DNA from: Bacteroidales bacterium M6
Lineage (GTDB): Bacteria; Bacteroidota; Bacteroidia; Bacteroidales; Muribaculaceae
Length of the DNA stretch: 64,000 bases
Assembly: GCA_001689485.1 (NCBI GenBank)
Contig: LUJQ01000021.1
Span: 94,954-158,953, forward strand
Direction of reading: 5' to 3'
The translations under genes were made by a program, and so were the position numbers. A model generated the notes under the pieces. It made no database searches and had not been told where the DNA came from. It saw only the letters and a program-made list of their open reading frames with translations. This document shows, in pieces, positions 42,264 to 49,457 of this stretch (positions are counted from its first letter, which is position 1; each line of letters begins with the position of its first letter).

Positions 42264-42788
42264 ATGAGAAGGATTCTATTCGCGCTTGTCGCACTCATTG
42301 CATCCGCAGGGGCGGTGTCGGCACAAAAAACAGACATTTCACTCAGCTACGGAGGTTACACCCAGATGGATGCGACCGACTGCCACGACGGCTGGCACCA
42401 TGTCAACAATGCATGGGGCGCACTGAATGTAGGGGTCAACTTCAATGTGGCCCGCAATTTCTACCTCGGGCCAAGCTACACATTCTCATCATGCACCACC
42501 AAAGGCGGCCCCGACCATTCCTCAATCGCATATCATGCCATAATGCTCAACGGCCGCTACAACTACTGGCACAACCGCATCGTCACACTCTACGGCCACT
42601 TAGGAATCGGAGCCGTAATCTCACATATGATGCCGAAATATCACGACTCGTATAACCAGACCTATTTCGCCTACCAATTCTCCCCGCTCGGGGCACAGGT
42701 AGGGATTTCTCGCTCGGCCACAATATTCGGCGAACTTGGCTTCGGCGCACAGGGCTTGCTGCAAGTTGGCTTCCGATTCAACCTGTAA
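42264..42788 (+). CDS. Small outer-membrane beta-barrel protein
   Basis: A 174-residue exported protein. Signal peptide MRRILFALVALIASAGAVSA then AQKT, with AQ at the cleavage site typical of this group. The mature part alternates hydrophobic and polar residues in strands (ISLSYGGYTQMDA, NVGVNFNVARNFYLGPSYTF, VTLYGHLGIGAVIS, LGAQVGISRSATIFGELGFG) and ends LQVGFRFNL, a terminal aromatic typical of outer-membrane barrels. Probably an eight-stranded porin-like or OmpA-type barrel; role unknown. The Met at 42264 is preferred over 42225 because it starts the signal peptide. Confidence 0.8.
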   Translation: MRRILFALVALIASAGAVSAQKTDISLSYGGYTQMDATDCHDGWHHVNNAWGALNVGVNFNVARNFYLGPSYTFSSCTTKGGPDHSSIAYHAIMLNGRYNYWHNRIVTLYGHLGIGAVISHMMPKYHDSYNQTYFAYQFSPLGAQVGISRSATIFGELGFGAQGLLQVGFRFNL

Positions 42789-42947
42789 TTACCTTCACTT
42801 CGATTATGTATGTAATGCGGCAACCGGTGGCTCTGGCGGAGCACCGAGGCCGCATTCCCCATATACGGACACTGTCCCAACGATTGTCTGCTACGAAACA
42901 ATCATCCTTCCATTCTCTTCAATCCGGCCACGAAGAATAGGCAGGAT

Positions 42948-42979
42948 AAGAAAAAAGTCAGGATGACTTCGTATCTTTG
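42948..42979 (+). promoter_or_regulatory. Promoter of the thioesterase gene with embedded palindrome
   Basis: -7 box TATCTTTG (42972-42979) followed by CA. Just before it, at 42956-42968, is AGTCA-GGA-TGACT, the palindromic part of the dispersed motif. It lies where a spacer would be, so a bound protein would block or bend this promoter. No TTTG at -33. Confidence 0.6.
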
Positions 42980-43020
42980 CATAAACCATTGAGGCCGGTC
43001 CGGCTTTCCCCATCTACAAC

Positions 43021-43776
43021 ATGACAACGATTTTCGAACAAACCTTTTTTCTCACCCCTGCCGAATGCAACCCGCAGGGGCGCATGCCTATAACCTTGCT
43101 TATCAACCGCCTGATAGAGGTGGCGACCCTGCATGCCGACGAAATCGGAATCGGATATGGATCGCTTGTCGAACACCGCCAGACATGGGTGCTGTCGCGG
43201 GTAGCGGTAGAAATGACACTCTATCCGGGGGTAAACGACCATTACACCGTGCGCACATGGATTTCCGGCATCAACCGGCTGTTCTCTGAACGTGATTTCG
43301 AAATCCTCGACGGCAACGGCAACATCATAGGCCATGCACGCACGGTATGGGCTGTGCTCGACACGGAAACCCGTACCGTGGCCGATATATCACGCATGGA
43401 ATGGGTGCGCTCCATCATCCCGGCCGACAAAACATGCCCGGTGGAAAAACCAGGGCGCCCACGCCCACTCGGCGAATGCCGCACCGACCATTACAGGTTC
43501 ACCTATTGCGACGTCGACTTCAACCGCCATGTAAACTCATCGCGCTACATCGAGCTGTTGCTGAACCGGTGGAGCCTCGATTTCCATGACCGCAACAGGC
43601 TGACACGGTTCGAAATAGCCTACCACCACGAAGCCTATTACGACGAAGAGGTGGAAGTGCGTCTTGCCGACGACCCCTCGACCGGCGTAACACGTGCCGA
43701 AATCCGCAATAACGGCCGCCCCCTCTGCTGCGCCCTGCTCCGGTTCTCGCCCCGCCTCCCACGAGAGAATGCCTGA
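43021..43776 (+). CDS. Acyl-ACP thioesterase (FatA/FatB-type)
   Basis: Double hotdog enzyme that releases fatty acids from acyl carrier protein. 251 residues. N-terminal hotdog: MTTIFEQTFFLTPAECNPQG, then LLINRLIEVATLHADEIGIG and TWVLSRVAVEMTLYPG. Catalytic residues lie in the C-terminal half, in CDVDFNRHVNSSRYIELLL (N168, H170, N172 equivalents). Bacterial members of this type are common in Bacteroidota. Downstream 113 bp later begins the lipid operon with its own promoter. The dispersed motif palindrome lies in its promoter. Confidence 0.9.
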   Translation: MTTIFEQTFFLTPAECNPQGRMPITLLINRLIEVATLHADEIGIGYGSLVEHRQTWVLSRVAVEMTLYPGVNDHYTVRTWISGINRLFSERDFEILDGNGNIIGHARTVWAVLDTETRTVADISRMEWVRSIIPADKTCPVEKPGRPRPLGECRTDHYRFTYCDVDFNRHVNSSRYIELLLNRWSLDFHDRNRLTRFEIAYHHEAYYDEEVEVRLADDPSTGVTRAEIRNNGRPLCCALLRFSPRLPRENA

Positions 43777-43857
43777 AACCACGACCCGGCCGCACACCCA
43801 AACCACCCGGCCAGCCTGATTCCGGCCCGGATTGCGTGATTTCCGAAGAATTTTCGC

Positions 43858-43865
43858 TATCTTTG
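43858..43865 (+). promoter_or_regulatory. Promoter -7 box TATCTTTG for the lipid operon
   Basis: TATCTTTG followed by CAC, 24 bp before the ATG at 43890. A possible -33 TTGC at about 43832 is at 24 bp spacing. Confidence 0.6.
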
Positions 43866-43889
43866 CACCTCGGAAAAAGACCCACAGCA

Positions 43890-44753
43890 ATGGCCACCAC
43901 CAGGATAGCCGCGATTATGCGCGCGGGAGCATTCTCCCCCAACCATATAGGCAACGACGCCACGATTATGAACACCGTGGCCGAGCAACTGCGCAAACGC
44001 GGCTGCGAAGTCAACATCTACAGCGAGGAACAATTCGGCGCAGGCAACGTCAGCGAGCCTGTAATCATCAACATGTGCCGCGAACAGCGCTCCACGGAAT
44101 TGCTCCAGCAATTTGAAGACAAAGGCATCCTGGTAATCAATTCCGGTTATGGCATTGAAAACTGCATCCGCGAACGGCAGGCACGCATCCTGCTCGGAAG
44201 CAACATCCCATACCCTGAAAGCATAATAGTCGACACCGACGAGGTGGTCAAGCAACGTCTGGCACGCTTGGGCATGCAGCAATGCTGGATAAAGCGGGGG
44301 GATTTCCACAACCGCCACGCCGAAGATGTGTCGTATGTACGTTCCGCCCATGAGGCACAGGACGTGTTGCAGGAATATTTCCTGCGCGGGTTCAAACGCG
44401 CGGTCATCTCGCGGCACCTTCCCGGCCAGCTCGTAAAATTCTACGGGGTGGACGGCACATCATTCTTCCACTGGTTCAAACCCTTCGAACCCGAAGGGCA
44501 TAAACCCAGCCGCGAGGAACACCGTGCCACCGACGAGCAACTCAAAGCACTCTGCCGCCGGGCCGCACGCGAACTGGGGCTGATTGTCTACGGGGGGGAA
44601 TGCATCCTGGCCGACGACGGCACCCTGTCGATTATCGACTTCAACGACTGGCCCAGCTTCTCATCCTGCCGTGCCGAAGCAGCGACAAATATAGCAAAAG
44701 CCGTAATGACCGCAATCAAAGAACGCAAAGAGGGAAACAACCTGAAAGCATGA
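43890..44753 (+). CDS. ATP-grasp family enzyme, substrate unknown
   Basis: A 287-residue cytoplasmic protein with the ATP-grasp plan: N-terminal preATP-grasp domain (ARAGAFSPN region to SGYGIENCIRERQARIL), ATP-binding lysines in QCWIKRGDFHN (K135) and GQLVKFYGVDGT (K183), and the metal-binding end IIDFNDWPSFSSCR (D250 and N252), with the helix LCRRAARELGLIVYGGECIL before it. The layout resembles RimK-type ligases and inositol-phosphate kinases of the ITPK type, but it is not close enough to choose. Start at 43890 gives an MATTRIAAIMRAG beginning; a Met 54 bp upstream lies inside the promoter. First gene of an operon with three membrane-lipid genes, overlapping GtrA by 4 bp. Confidence 0.8.
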   Translation: MATTRIAAIMRAGAFSPNHIGNDATIMNTVAEQLRKRGCEVNIYSEEQFGAGNVSEPVIINMCREQRSTELLQQFEDKGILVINSGYGIENCIRERQARILLGSNIPYPESIIVDTDEVVKQRLARLGMQQCWIKRGDFHNRHAEDVSYVRSAHEAQDVLQEYFLRGFKRAVISRHLPGQLVKFYGVDGTSFFHWFKPFEPEGHKPSREEHRATDEQLKALCRRAARELGLIVYGGECILADDGTLSIIDFNDWPSFSSCRAEAATNIAKAVMTAIKERKEGNNLKA

Positions 44754-45364
44754 CCACCGAAAAAACAGACAACGGCATAACCGGCAACGAACCGCCAGCC
44801 TCCTGCAACCGGTCATTCCGGCACCGGGCCACCGATAAATTCCTACACGGGAAGGGCATTTTCACCTTCCTGCGGTCATCCGTATCATCACAAATAGCGT
44901 CATGGACCGACATGGGCGTATGCTTCGTGTTCTATGCATGGGTGTTCCTACCCCTTGGCAGCGACCCCATGCGTTCATTCCTGGCAACAGCTATCGGCCT
45001 CGTGGTGGGGGGAGTTGTAAACTGCTGCATCAATTACAAATTCACATTCCGGGCGGAGCATTGCGCCGTAAAAGCCGTAGCCATAAAATACCTCCTGATA
45101 TGGGGAGGCAGCTTCATTCTGAACCTCGTAGGCACAACGGCCCTCAACCACCTCCTGCAACAATTCCACTGGCTGGGCAACATCGGGATCCGGCCTGACG
45201 GCATATTCGCATTCTCACGTCTGAGCGTGTCGCTTATCGTGTCGCTGGCATGGAACTTCCTATTGCAAAAAAACTTCGTGTACGTATCCACCAAATTCGA
45301 CCCTTTAGCCATAAAAATAGTGGACGCCGTAACATTCAGGAATCGAAAAAAACAGACAAAATGA
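44750..45364 (+). CDS. GtrA-like membrane protein
   Basis: A 204-residue membrane protein with a hydrophilic ~60-residue N-terminus and four membrane helices (WTDMGVCFVFYAWVFLPLG, SFLATAIGLVVGGVVNCCIN, LLIWGGSFILNLVGTTALNH, LSVSLIVSLAWNFLLQKNFV). The Y-K-F-T-F segment (NYKFTF) and NFLLQKNFVY match GtrA. Family members help move lipid-linked sugars across the membrane. ATG overlaps the stop of the ATP-grasp gene (ATGA), and its own stop overlaps the start of the next gene the same way, so the three are translationally coupled. Confidence 0.85.
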   Translation: MTTEKTDNGITGNEPPASCNRSFRHRATDKFLHGKGIFTFLRSSVSSQIASWTDMGVCFVFYAWVFLPLGSDPMRSFLATAIGLVVGGVVNCCINYKFTFRAEHCAVKAVAIKYLLIWGGSFILNLVGTTALNHLLQQFHWLGNIGIRPDGIFAFSRLSVSLIVSLAWNFLLQKNFVYVSTKFDPLAIKIVDAVTFRNRKKQTK

Positions 45365-46053
45365 CCAATAAAAACCGTTACAACAAAGAACGCGACGGCC
45401 TTCAGCAAGGAATCTACGCCGTTATCAACCCGTTCGTAAGGCTGTTAATCAGAATGGGCGTAACCCCCAACATGGTCACAACCATCGGCCTGCTAGGCAA
45501 CCTTGCCGCAGCCGCCATAATAGCCTATGCCGGTTACGACGCACAGGTAAACGGCGTCCCCCGTTTCGACCTTATAACATGGGGTGGTGCCGTCACCATA
45601 ATATTTTCGCTTTTCGACATGCTCGACGGGCAGGTAGCACGCCTGGGCAACATGGTGAGCCGGTTCGGCGCCCTCTATGATTCCGTGCTCGACCGCTATT
45701 GCGAGCTGTTCACCCTGGGGGCACTCAGCTACTGCCTGATTATGAACGGCTACATTGTGGGCGCATTGATAGCATTCGTAGCATTAGTCGGCTCTATTAT
45801 GGTCAGCTACGTACGCGCACGCGCCGAAGGTGTGGGGCTTGAATGCAAAGTCGGCTTCATGCAACGGCCTGAACGTGTGGTTGTAACTGCACTGGGATGC
45901 CTTGCTTGCGGCATCACCGGCCTGTGCATGCCCAGCCAGCCCGAAGTGGCATTCATAATCCTGGTCATATCAATGGCTGTAATAGCCGTATTCGCCAACC
46001 TCACGGCATTTGCCCGCATCGACGTGTGCCGCCGCGGCCTCAAGAATCAATAA
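45361..46053 (+). CDS. CDP-alcohol phosphatidyltransferase
   Basis: Membrane enzyme that joins a CDP-diacylglycerol (or similar) to an alcohol. 230 residues with several membrane helices; the full signature D-x2-D-G-x2-A-R-x8-G-x3-D-x3-D is present as FDMLDGQVARLGN (D86, D89, A93, R94), then G103, D107 and D111. Members include synthases for phosphatidylinositol phosphate, glycerophosphate, serine and choline types. Context (an Aur1-like PAP2 enzyme next to it) suggests an inositol- or glycerol-type headgroup, as in Bacteroides inositol-lipid loci; no inositol-phosphate synthase is in the window. ATGA overlap with GtrA. Confidence 0.88.
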   Translation: MTNKNRYNKERDGLQQGIYAVINPFVRLLIRMGVTPNMVTTIGLLGNLAAAAIIAYAGYDAQVNGVPRFDLITWGGAVTIIFSLFDMLDGQVARLGNMVSRFGALYDSVLDRYCELFTLGALSYCLIMNGYIVGALIAFVALVGSIMVSYVRARAEGVGLECKVGFMQRPERVVVTALGCLACGITGLCMPSQPEVAFIILVISMAVIAVFANLTAFARIDVCRRGLKNQ

Positions 46054-46103
46054 CCTCCGACATATCCCGAACTGCCTTGCCAAAACAACGCGAAACCATC
46101 ATA

Positions 46104-47003
46104 ATGCTGTGTGCCCTGGCCGTGTGGCTGGGGGTGACAGCAGTCTGTGTAGGGTTCCGACCCGAACACCTATGGCTCGGGCTGCTGCTTGCAGCCCTTT
46201 TCTTCGCCACCCCTGCCACCCGACGGCTCATGGTGGCACTCCTGCCGTTCATCCTGTTCGGCATTTCATACGACTGGATGAACATCGTTCACAATTATGA
46301 AGTCAACCCGGTCGACATAAAAGGCATAAATGATGCAGAGCGCTCTCTGTTCGGAATCATTTCCGGAGGGGTAACCCTCACACCCAACGAATTCTTTGCA
46401 CTGCACACATCAAAGATTATGGACTTCCTAGGGGGCTTTTTTTATCTATGCTGGGTGCCTGTGCCAATCATTTACGGATTATGGCTCTATTTCAACAAAC
46501 AGGAGAAAACATATCTTCATTTCGCCATAGTCTTCCTGTTGGTAAACCTCATCGGGTTCGCAGGTTACTATATCCATCCTGCCGCCCCCCCATGGTATGT
46601 GGCAAAATACGGCTTTGATTTCATGCTCGGCACCCCCGGCGACGTGGCAGGGCTCGGCGCATTCGACGAAATGACAGGGCTAGGGATATTCCAAGGACTT
46701 TACGGGCGCAACTCCAACGTGTTTGCCGCAGTGCCGTCGCTGCATTCAGCCTACACGCTTGTGGCATTCATCTATTCACTGCGCTCACGCACACCAATGT
46801 GGATGCGCATCGCCCTGGCGGTAATCACCCTCGGCATATGGTTTACCGCCGTTTACACCTCCCATCACTACATTATCGACGTATTGCTCGGCATAGCCTG
46901 CGCCCTGCTTGGTTTCATAATCTTCGAATACCTGCTGATGCGCATCCCCCCCTTCGCCCGCTTCATCACCCGCTACGCCGCCTACGTATCTCCCCGCCGC
47001 TAA
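46104..47003 (+). CDS. PAP2-family membrane enzyme, Aur1/inositol-phosphoceramide-synthase-like
   Basis: A 299-residue polytopic membrane protein. It carries motifs of the Aur1-type PAP2 group: HPAAPPWYV (158-166), PSLHSAYTL (211-219, with H214) and TSHHYIIDVLLG (252-263, H254 or H255 and D259), the last two being the phosphatase/transferase catalytic residues. In Aur1-type enzymes these transfer an inositol phosphate from phosphatidylinositol to a ceramide. Six or so helices. Starts 50 bp after the CDP-alcohol transferase; the Met at 46104 is the first good in-frame start after a non-coding stretch. Last gene of the operon. Confidence 0.82.
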   Translation: MLCALAVWLGVTAVCVGFRPEHLWLGLLLAALFFATPATRRLMVALLPFILFGISYDWMNIVHNYEVNPVDIKGINDAERSLFGIISGGVTLTPNEFFALHTSKIMDFLGGFFYLCWVPVPIIYGLWLYFNKQEKTYLHFAIVFLLVNLIGFAGYYIHPAAPPWYVAKYGFDFMLGTPGDVAGLGAFDEMTGLGIFQGLYGRNSNVFAAVPSLHSAYTLVAFIYSLRSRTPMWMRIALAVITLGIWFTAVYTSHHYIIDVLLGIACALLGFIIFEYLLMRIPPFARFITRYAAYVSPRR

Positions 47004-47018
47004 CGCACACAATACGCT
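47004..47018. other. Short spacer after the lipid operon
   Basis: Start of the 427 bp gap 47004-47430 between the lipid operon and pckA. The gap is filled almost fully by the element at 47019-47336 and the terminator at 47350; no ORF is supported. Confidence 0.6.
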
Positions 47019-47336
47019 GTAGAGACGGGATAGCATCCCGTCTCATACCCTGCATACTCATATATCCAGCATATTCATATACCCTCCTCCATGTGCATAT
47101 ACTCATTCATGCGCATATAACCAACATGTGTATATAAACATGCATATCCACGTATAACCTACATACACAACCACACATCCGGCTCATATAATCGTAACAT
47201 ATATCCGCAATCCTCACGAGAATTCCCCATTCTGAATCCAACCAGCCACATAACAACCGGGAACATAGTGCCTTGGTTGCATCCAGCCCCAATGATTTCG
47301 TGGTACTTTGTGACGGGATGCTATCCCGTCTCTACC
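47019..47336. mobile_element. MITE-like element with 24 bp terminal inverted repeats
   Basis: Two perfect 24 bp inverted copies (47019-47042 and 47313-47336; each starts GTAGAGACGGGATAGC and also folds on itself through GACGGGAT/ATCCCGTC) bracket about 270 bp that code for nothing. The interior is rich in degenerate CATATA/GTATAT units. Size and symmetry fit a miniature inverted-repeat element; the same hairpin family is known as a dispersed repeat in other bacteria. No target duplication is clear. Confidence 0.55.
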
Positions 47337-47349
47337 ATGCAAAAAGCTA

Positions 47350-47381
47350 ACGGGCAATGCGCTTTGAAGCGCATTGCCCGT
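47350..47381 (-). terminator. Terminator of pckA
   Basis: A perfect 15 bp arm pair (ACGGGCAATGCGCTT at 47350-47364 with 47367-47381), effective loop of four, followed on the minus strand by TTAGCTTTTT. Confidence 0.85.
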
Positions 47382-47430
47382 CAGGCTTATATATTGCCGC
47401 CTGTTAAAGAACGGCATTATGTGTCGTCAA

Positions 47431-49032
47431 TCAAAGACGGGGACCTGCGGCAACGAGTGCCTTGCCGGCTTCGTTATGTTCGAACTTCTTGAAGTTGTTG
47501 ATGAACATCTCGGCAAGCTTGGTAGCCTTTTCGTTCCAAATAGCGGCATCGGTATAGGTGTCGCGCGGATCGAGGATATTGGGGTCAACGCCGGGAAGTT
47601 CGGTCGGCACTGTGAAGTCGAAGATAGGAATCTGCTTGGTGGGAGCCTTCAGGATAGCACCGTCAAGGATAGCGTCGATGATACCACGGGTGTCGCGGAT
47701 AGAGATACGCTTGCCGCTACCATTCCAACCTGTGTTCACAAGATAAGCCTTGGCACCGCTCTTTTCCATCTTCTTAACAAGTTCCTCAGCATACTTTGTG
47801 GGATGCAGGCTCAGGAAGGCAGCACCGAAGCAAGCCGAGAAAGTGGGGGTAGGCTCGGTGATGCCGCGTTCTGTACCGGCGAGTTTCGAGGTGAAGCCCG
47901 ACAGGAAGTAGTATTTTGTCTGCTCGGGAGTCAGAATCGAAACGGGGGGCAGAACACCGAATGCATCAGCCGAAAGGAAGATAACGTTCTTGGCAGCGGG
48001 GCCGTGGCTACCCGGGGCAATCTTCTCGATGAAGTTGATGGGGTAGGAAACACGTGTATTCTCGGTAACGCTCTTGTCGGCGAAGTCGATTGTGCCTTCT
48101 TCGTTAACGGTAACGTTTTCCAGAAGCGCGTTGCGACGGATTGCGTTGTAGATGTCGGGTTCGCTATCTTTGTCGAGGTTGATAACCTTGGCATAGCAGC
48201 CACCTTCGAAGTTGAACACGCCGTTGTCATCCCAACCGTGTTCGTCGTCACCGATGAGGAGACGTTTGGGGTCGGTCGACAGGGTGGTCTTACCTGTTCC
48301 GGAGAGACCGAAGAAGATAGCGGTGTTCTCTCCGTTGAGGTCGGTGTTGGCAGAGCAGTGCATCGATGCCATGCCCTTCAGGGGAAGGTAGTAGTTCATG
48401 ATCGAGAACATACCTTTCTTCATTTCACCGCCATACCAGGTGTTGATGATAACCTGCATGCGCTGTGTGAGGTTGAAGGCAACGCAGGTTTCAGAGTTGA
48501 TGCCGAGTTCCTTCCAGTTCTCAACCTTCGCCTTTGATGCGTTGAGCACCACGAAGTCGGGGGTGAAGTTTTCAAGTTCTTCCTTGGTGGGGCGGATGAA
48601 CATGTTTGTCACGAAGTGAGCCTGCCATGCAACTTCCATGATGAAGCGGACTGCAAGGCGGGTGTCCTTGTTGGAACCGCAGAAAGCGTCAACCACATAA
48701 AGGGGCTTGTCGCTGAGTTCCTTGTCGGCAATAGCCTTGAGCGAATCCCAAGCCTGGGGTGTGATGGGCTTGTTGTCGTTCTTGTATTCGTCAGATGTCC
48801 ACCAGATGGTGTCCTTCGAAACAGAGTCCTCAACAAAGAACTTGTCCTTGGGCGAACGGCCTGTGTAGATACCTGTCATCACGTTAACCGCGCCAAGCTC
48901 GGTGTTCTGGCCTTTTTCGTAGCCGGTGAGTCCGGGGTTGGTTTCGTCGATGTAGAGTTCGTCCCACGAGGGGTTGTGGTAAATCTTGGGAGTGCCCTTG
49001 ATACCATACTGGGTCAAATCAATGTTGCTCAT
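47431..49032 (-). CDS. pckA: Phosphoenolpyruvate carboxykinase (ATP)
   Basis: Converts oxaloacetate to PEP with ATP; in gut Bacteroidota it usually works in the reverse, CO2-fixing direction on the route to succinate and propionate. 533 residues with kinase-1a P-loop GLSGTGKTTLS (242-252), the metal/nucleotide segment DDEHGWDDNGVFNFEGG (262-278), and substrate arginines in the N-terminal half (GRSPKDKF, about 59). Length is normal. It is transcribed alone from a strong promoter; just upstream of the -33 box lies a 30 bp palindrome. A leader of about 100 nt is predicted. Confidence 0.97.
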   Translation of the reverse strand: MSNIDLTQYGIKGTPKIYHNPSWDELYIDETNPGLTGYEKGQNTELGAVNVMTGIYTGRSPKDKFFVEDSVSKDTIWWTSDEYKNDNKPITPQAWDSLKAIADKELSDKPLYVVDAFCGSNKDTRLAVRFIMEVAWQAHFVTNMFIRPTKEELENFTPDFVVLNASKAKVENWKELGINSETCVAFNLTQRMQVIINTWYGGEMKKGMFSIMNYYLPLKGMASMHCSANTDLNGENTAIFFGLSGTGKTTLSTDPKRLLIGDDEHGWDDNGVFNFEGGCYAKVINLDKDSEPDIYNAIRRNALLENVTVNEEGTIDFADKSVTENTRVSYPINFIEKIAPGSHGPAAKNVIFLSADAFGVLPPVSILTPEQTKYYFLSGFTSKLAGTERGITEPTPTFSACFGAAFLSLHPTKYAEELVKKMEKSGAKAYLVNTGWNGSGKRISIRDTRGIIDAILDGAILKAPTKQIPIFDFTVPTELPGVDPNILDPRDTYTDAAIWNEKATKLAEMFINNFKKFEHNEAGKALVAAGPRL

Positions 49033-49142
49033 TTTGTTTTATATAAAATTTAAAATGAAGTTTCCTATTCCCTATTGGATGCAGTTGCGATAACCATGCA
49101 TTGTGCGCATTCCTGATTATGGCAATCCTTATAATTCTGATG

Positions 49143-49173
49143 CAAAGTTACGCACCTTTTTTTGAATTGCAAA
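49143..49173 (-). promoter_or_regulatory. Full promoter of pckA
   Basis: Minus strand: -33 TTTG (49170-49173), 19 bp spacer, -7 TAACTTTG (49143-49150), followed by CATCAG. One of the best matches to the Bacteroidota consensus here. Confidence 0.8.
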
Positions 49174-49174
49174 C

Positions 49175-49204
49175 TACTATTACGGAAATATTTCCGTAAT
49201 AGTA
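49175..49204. promoter_or_regulatory. 30 bp perfect palindrome upstream of pckA (operator candidate)
   Basis: TACTATTACGGAAAT followed at once by its reverse complement, ending directly beside the pckA -33 box. Two half-sites of TTACGGAAA facing each other suit a dimeric activator or repressor. No protein-coding or terminator role is apparent (no T tract). Confidence 0.65.
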
Positions 49205-49457
49205 AATTTTATGATTTATTCAGATTATACATAAACAGCCGCCAAACGCAACCTTCGCTGAATTCCAGCTTTTTAAGCCACAAATTATTCATACCACGGA
49301 TACGGGATTCACACTATCAACACCGCTTGCCGCGATTTGTTCGCGGCAACTCGCGGCAATATGTCGTAACCCGGCTATTATTTGATGATTTTTAGCAGAG
49401 ACCTGACAAATCAAAGCGCTGCATAAACACATCCGGCAACCCAAAACACTTTTATCC
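49205..49457. other. Gap between pckA promoter region and cardiolipin synthase gene
   Basis: AT-rich, no supported ORF. It contains one compact hairpin, TTGCCGCGA (49327-49335) with TCGCGGCAA (49341-49349), and a second direct copy of TCGCGGCAA right after it (49351-49359). No T tract follows on either strand, so it is not an obvious terminator of the cls gene. Confidence 0.5.

Noticed and set aside
42736..42966. 76-codon plus-strand frame ending at the thioesterase promoter
   Set aside because: No domain, begins inside the outer-membrane gene in another frame and ends in the dispersed motif; most likely chance.
43890..47003. Assigning the lipid operon firmly to inositol lipids
   Set aside because: No inositol-phosphate synthase gene is in the window and the transferase substrate cannot be read from sequence; kept as a hypothesis only.
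47374..48537. 387-codon plus-strand frame
   Set aside because: Antisense to pckA; long open antisense frames are common opposite codon-biased genes.
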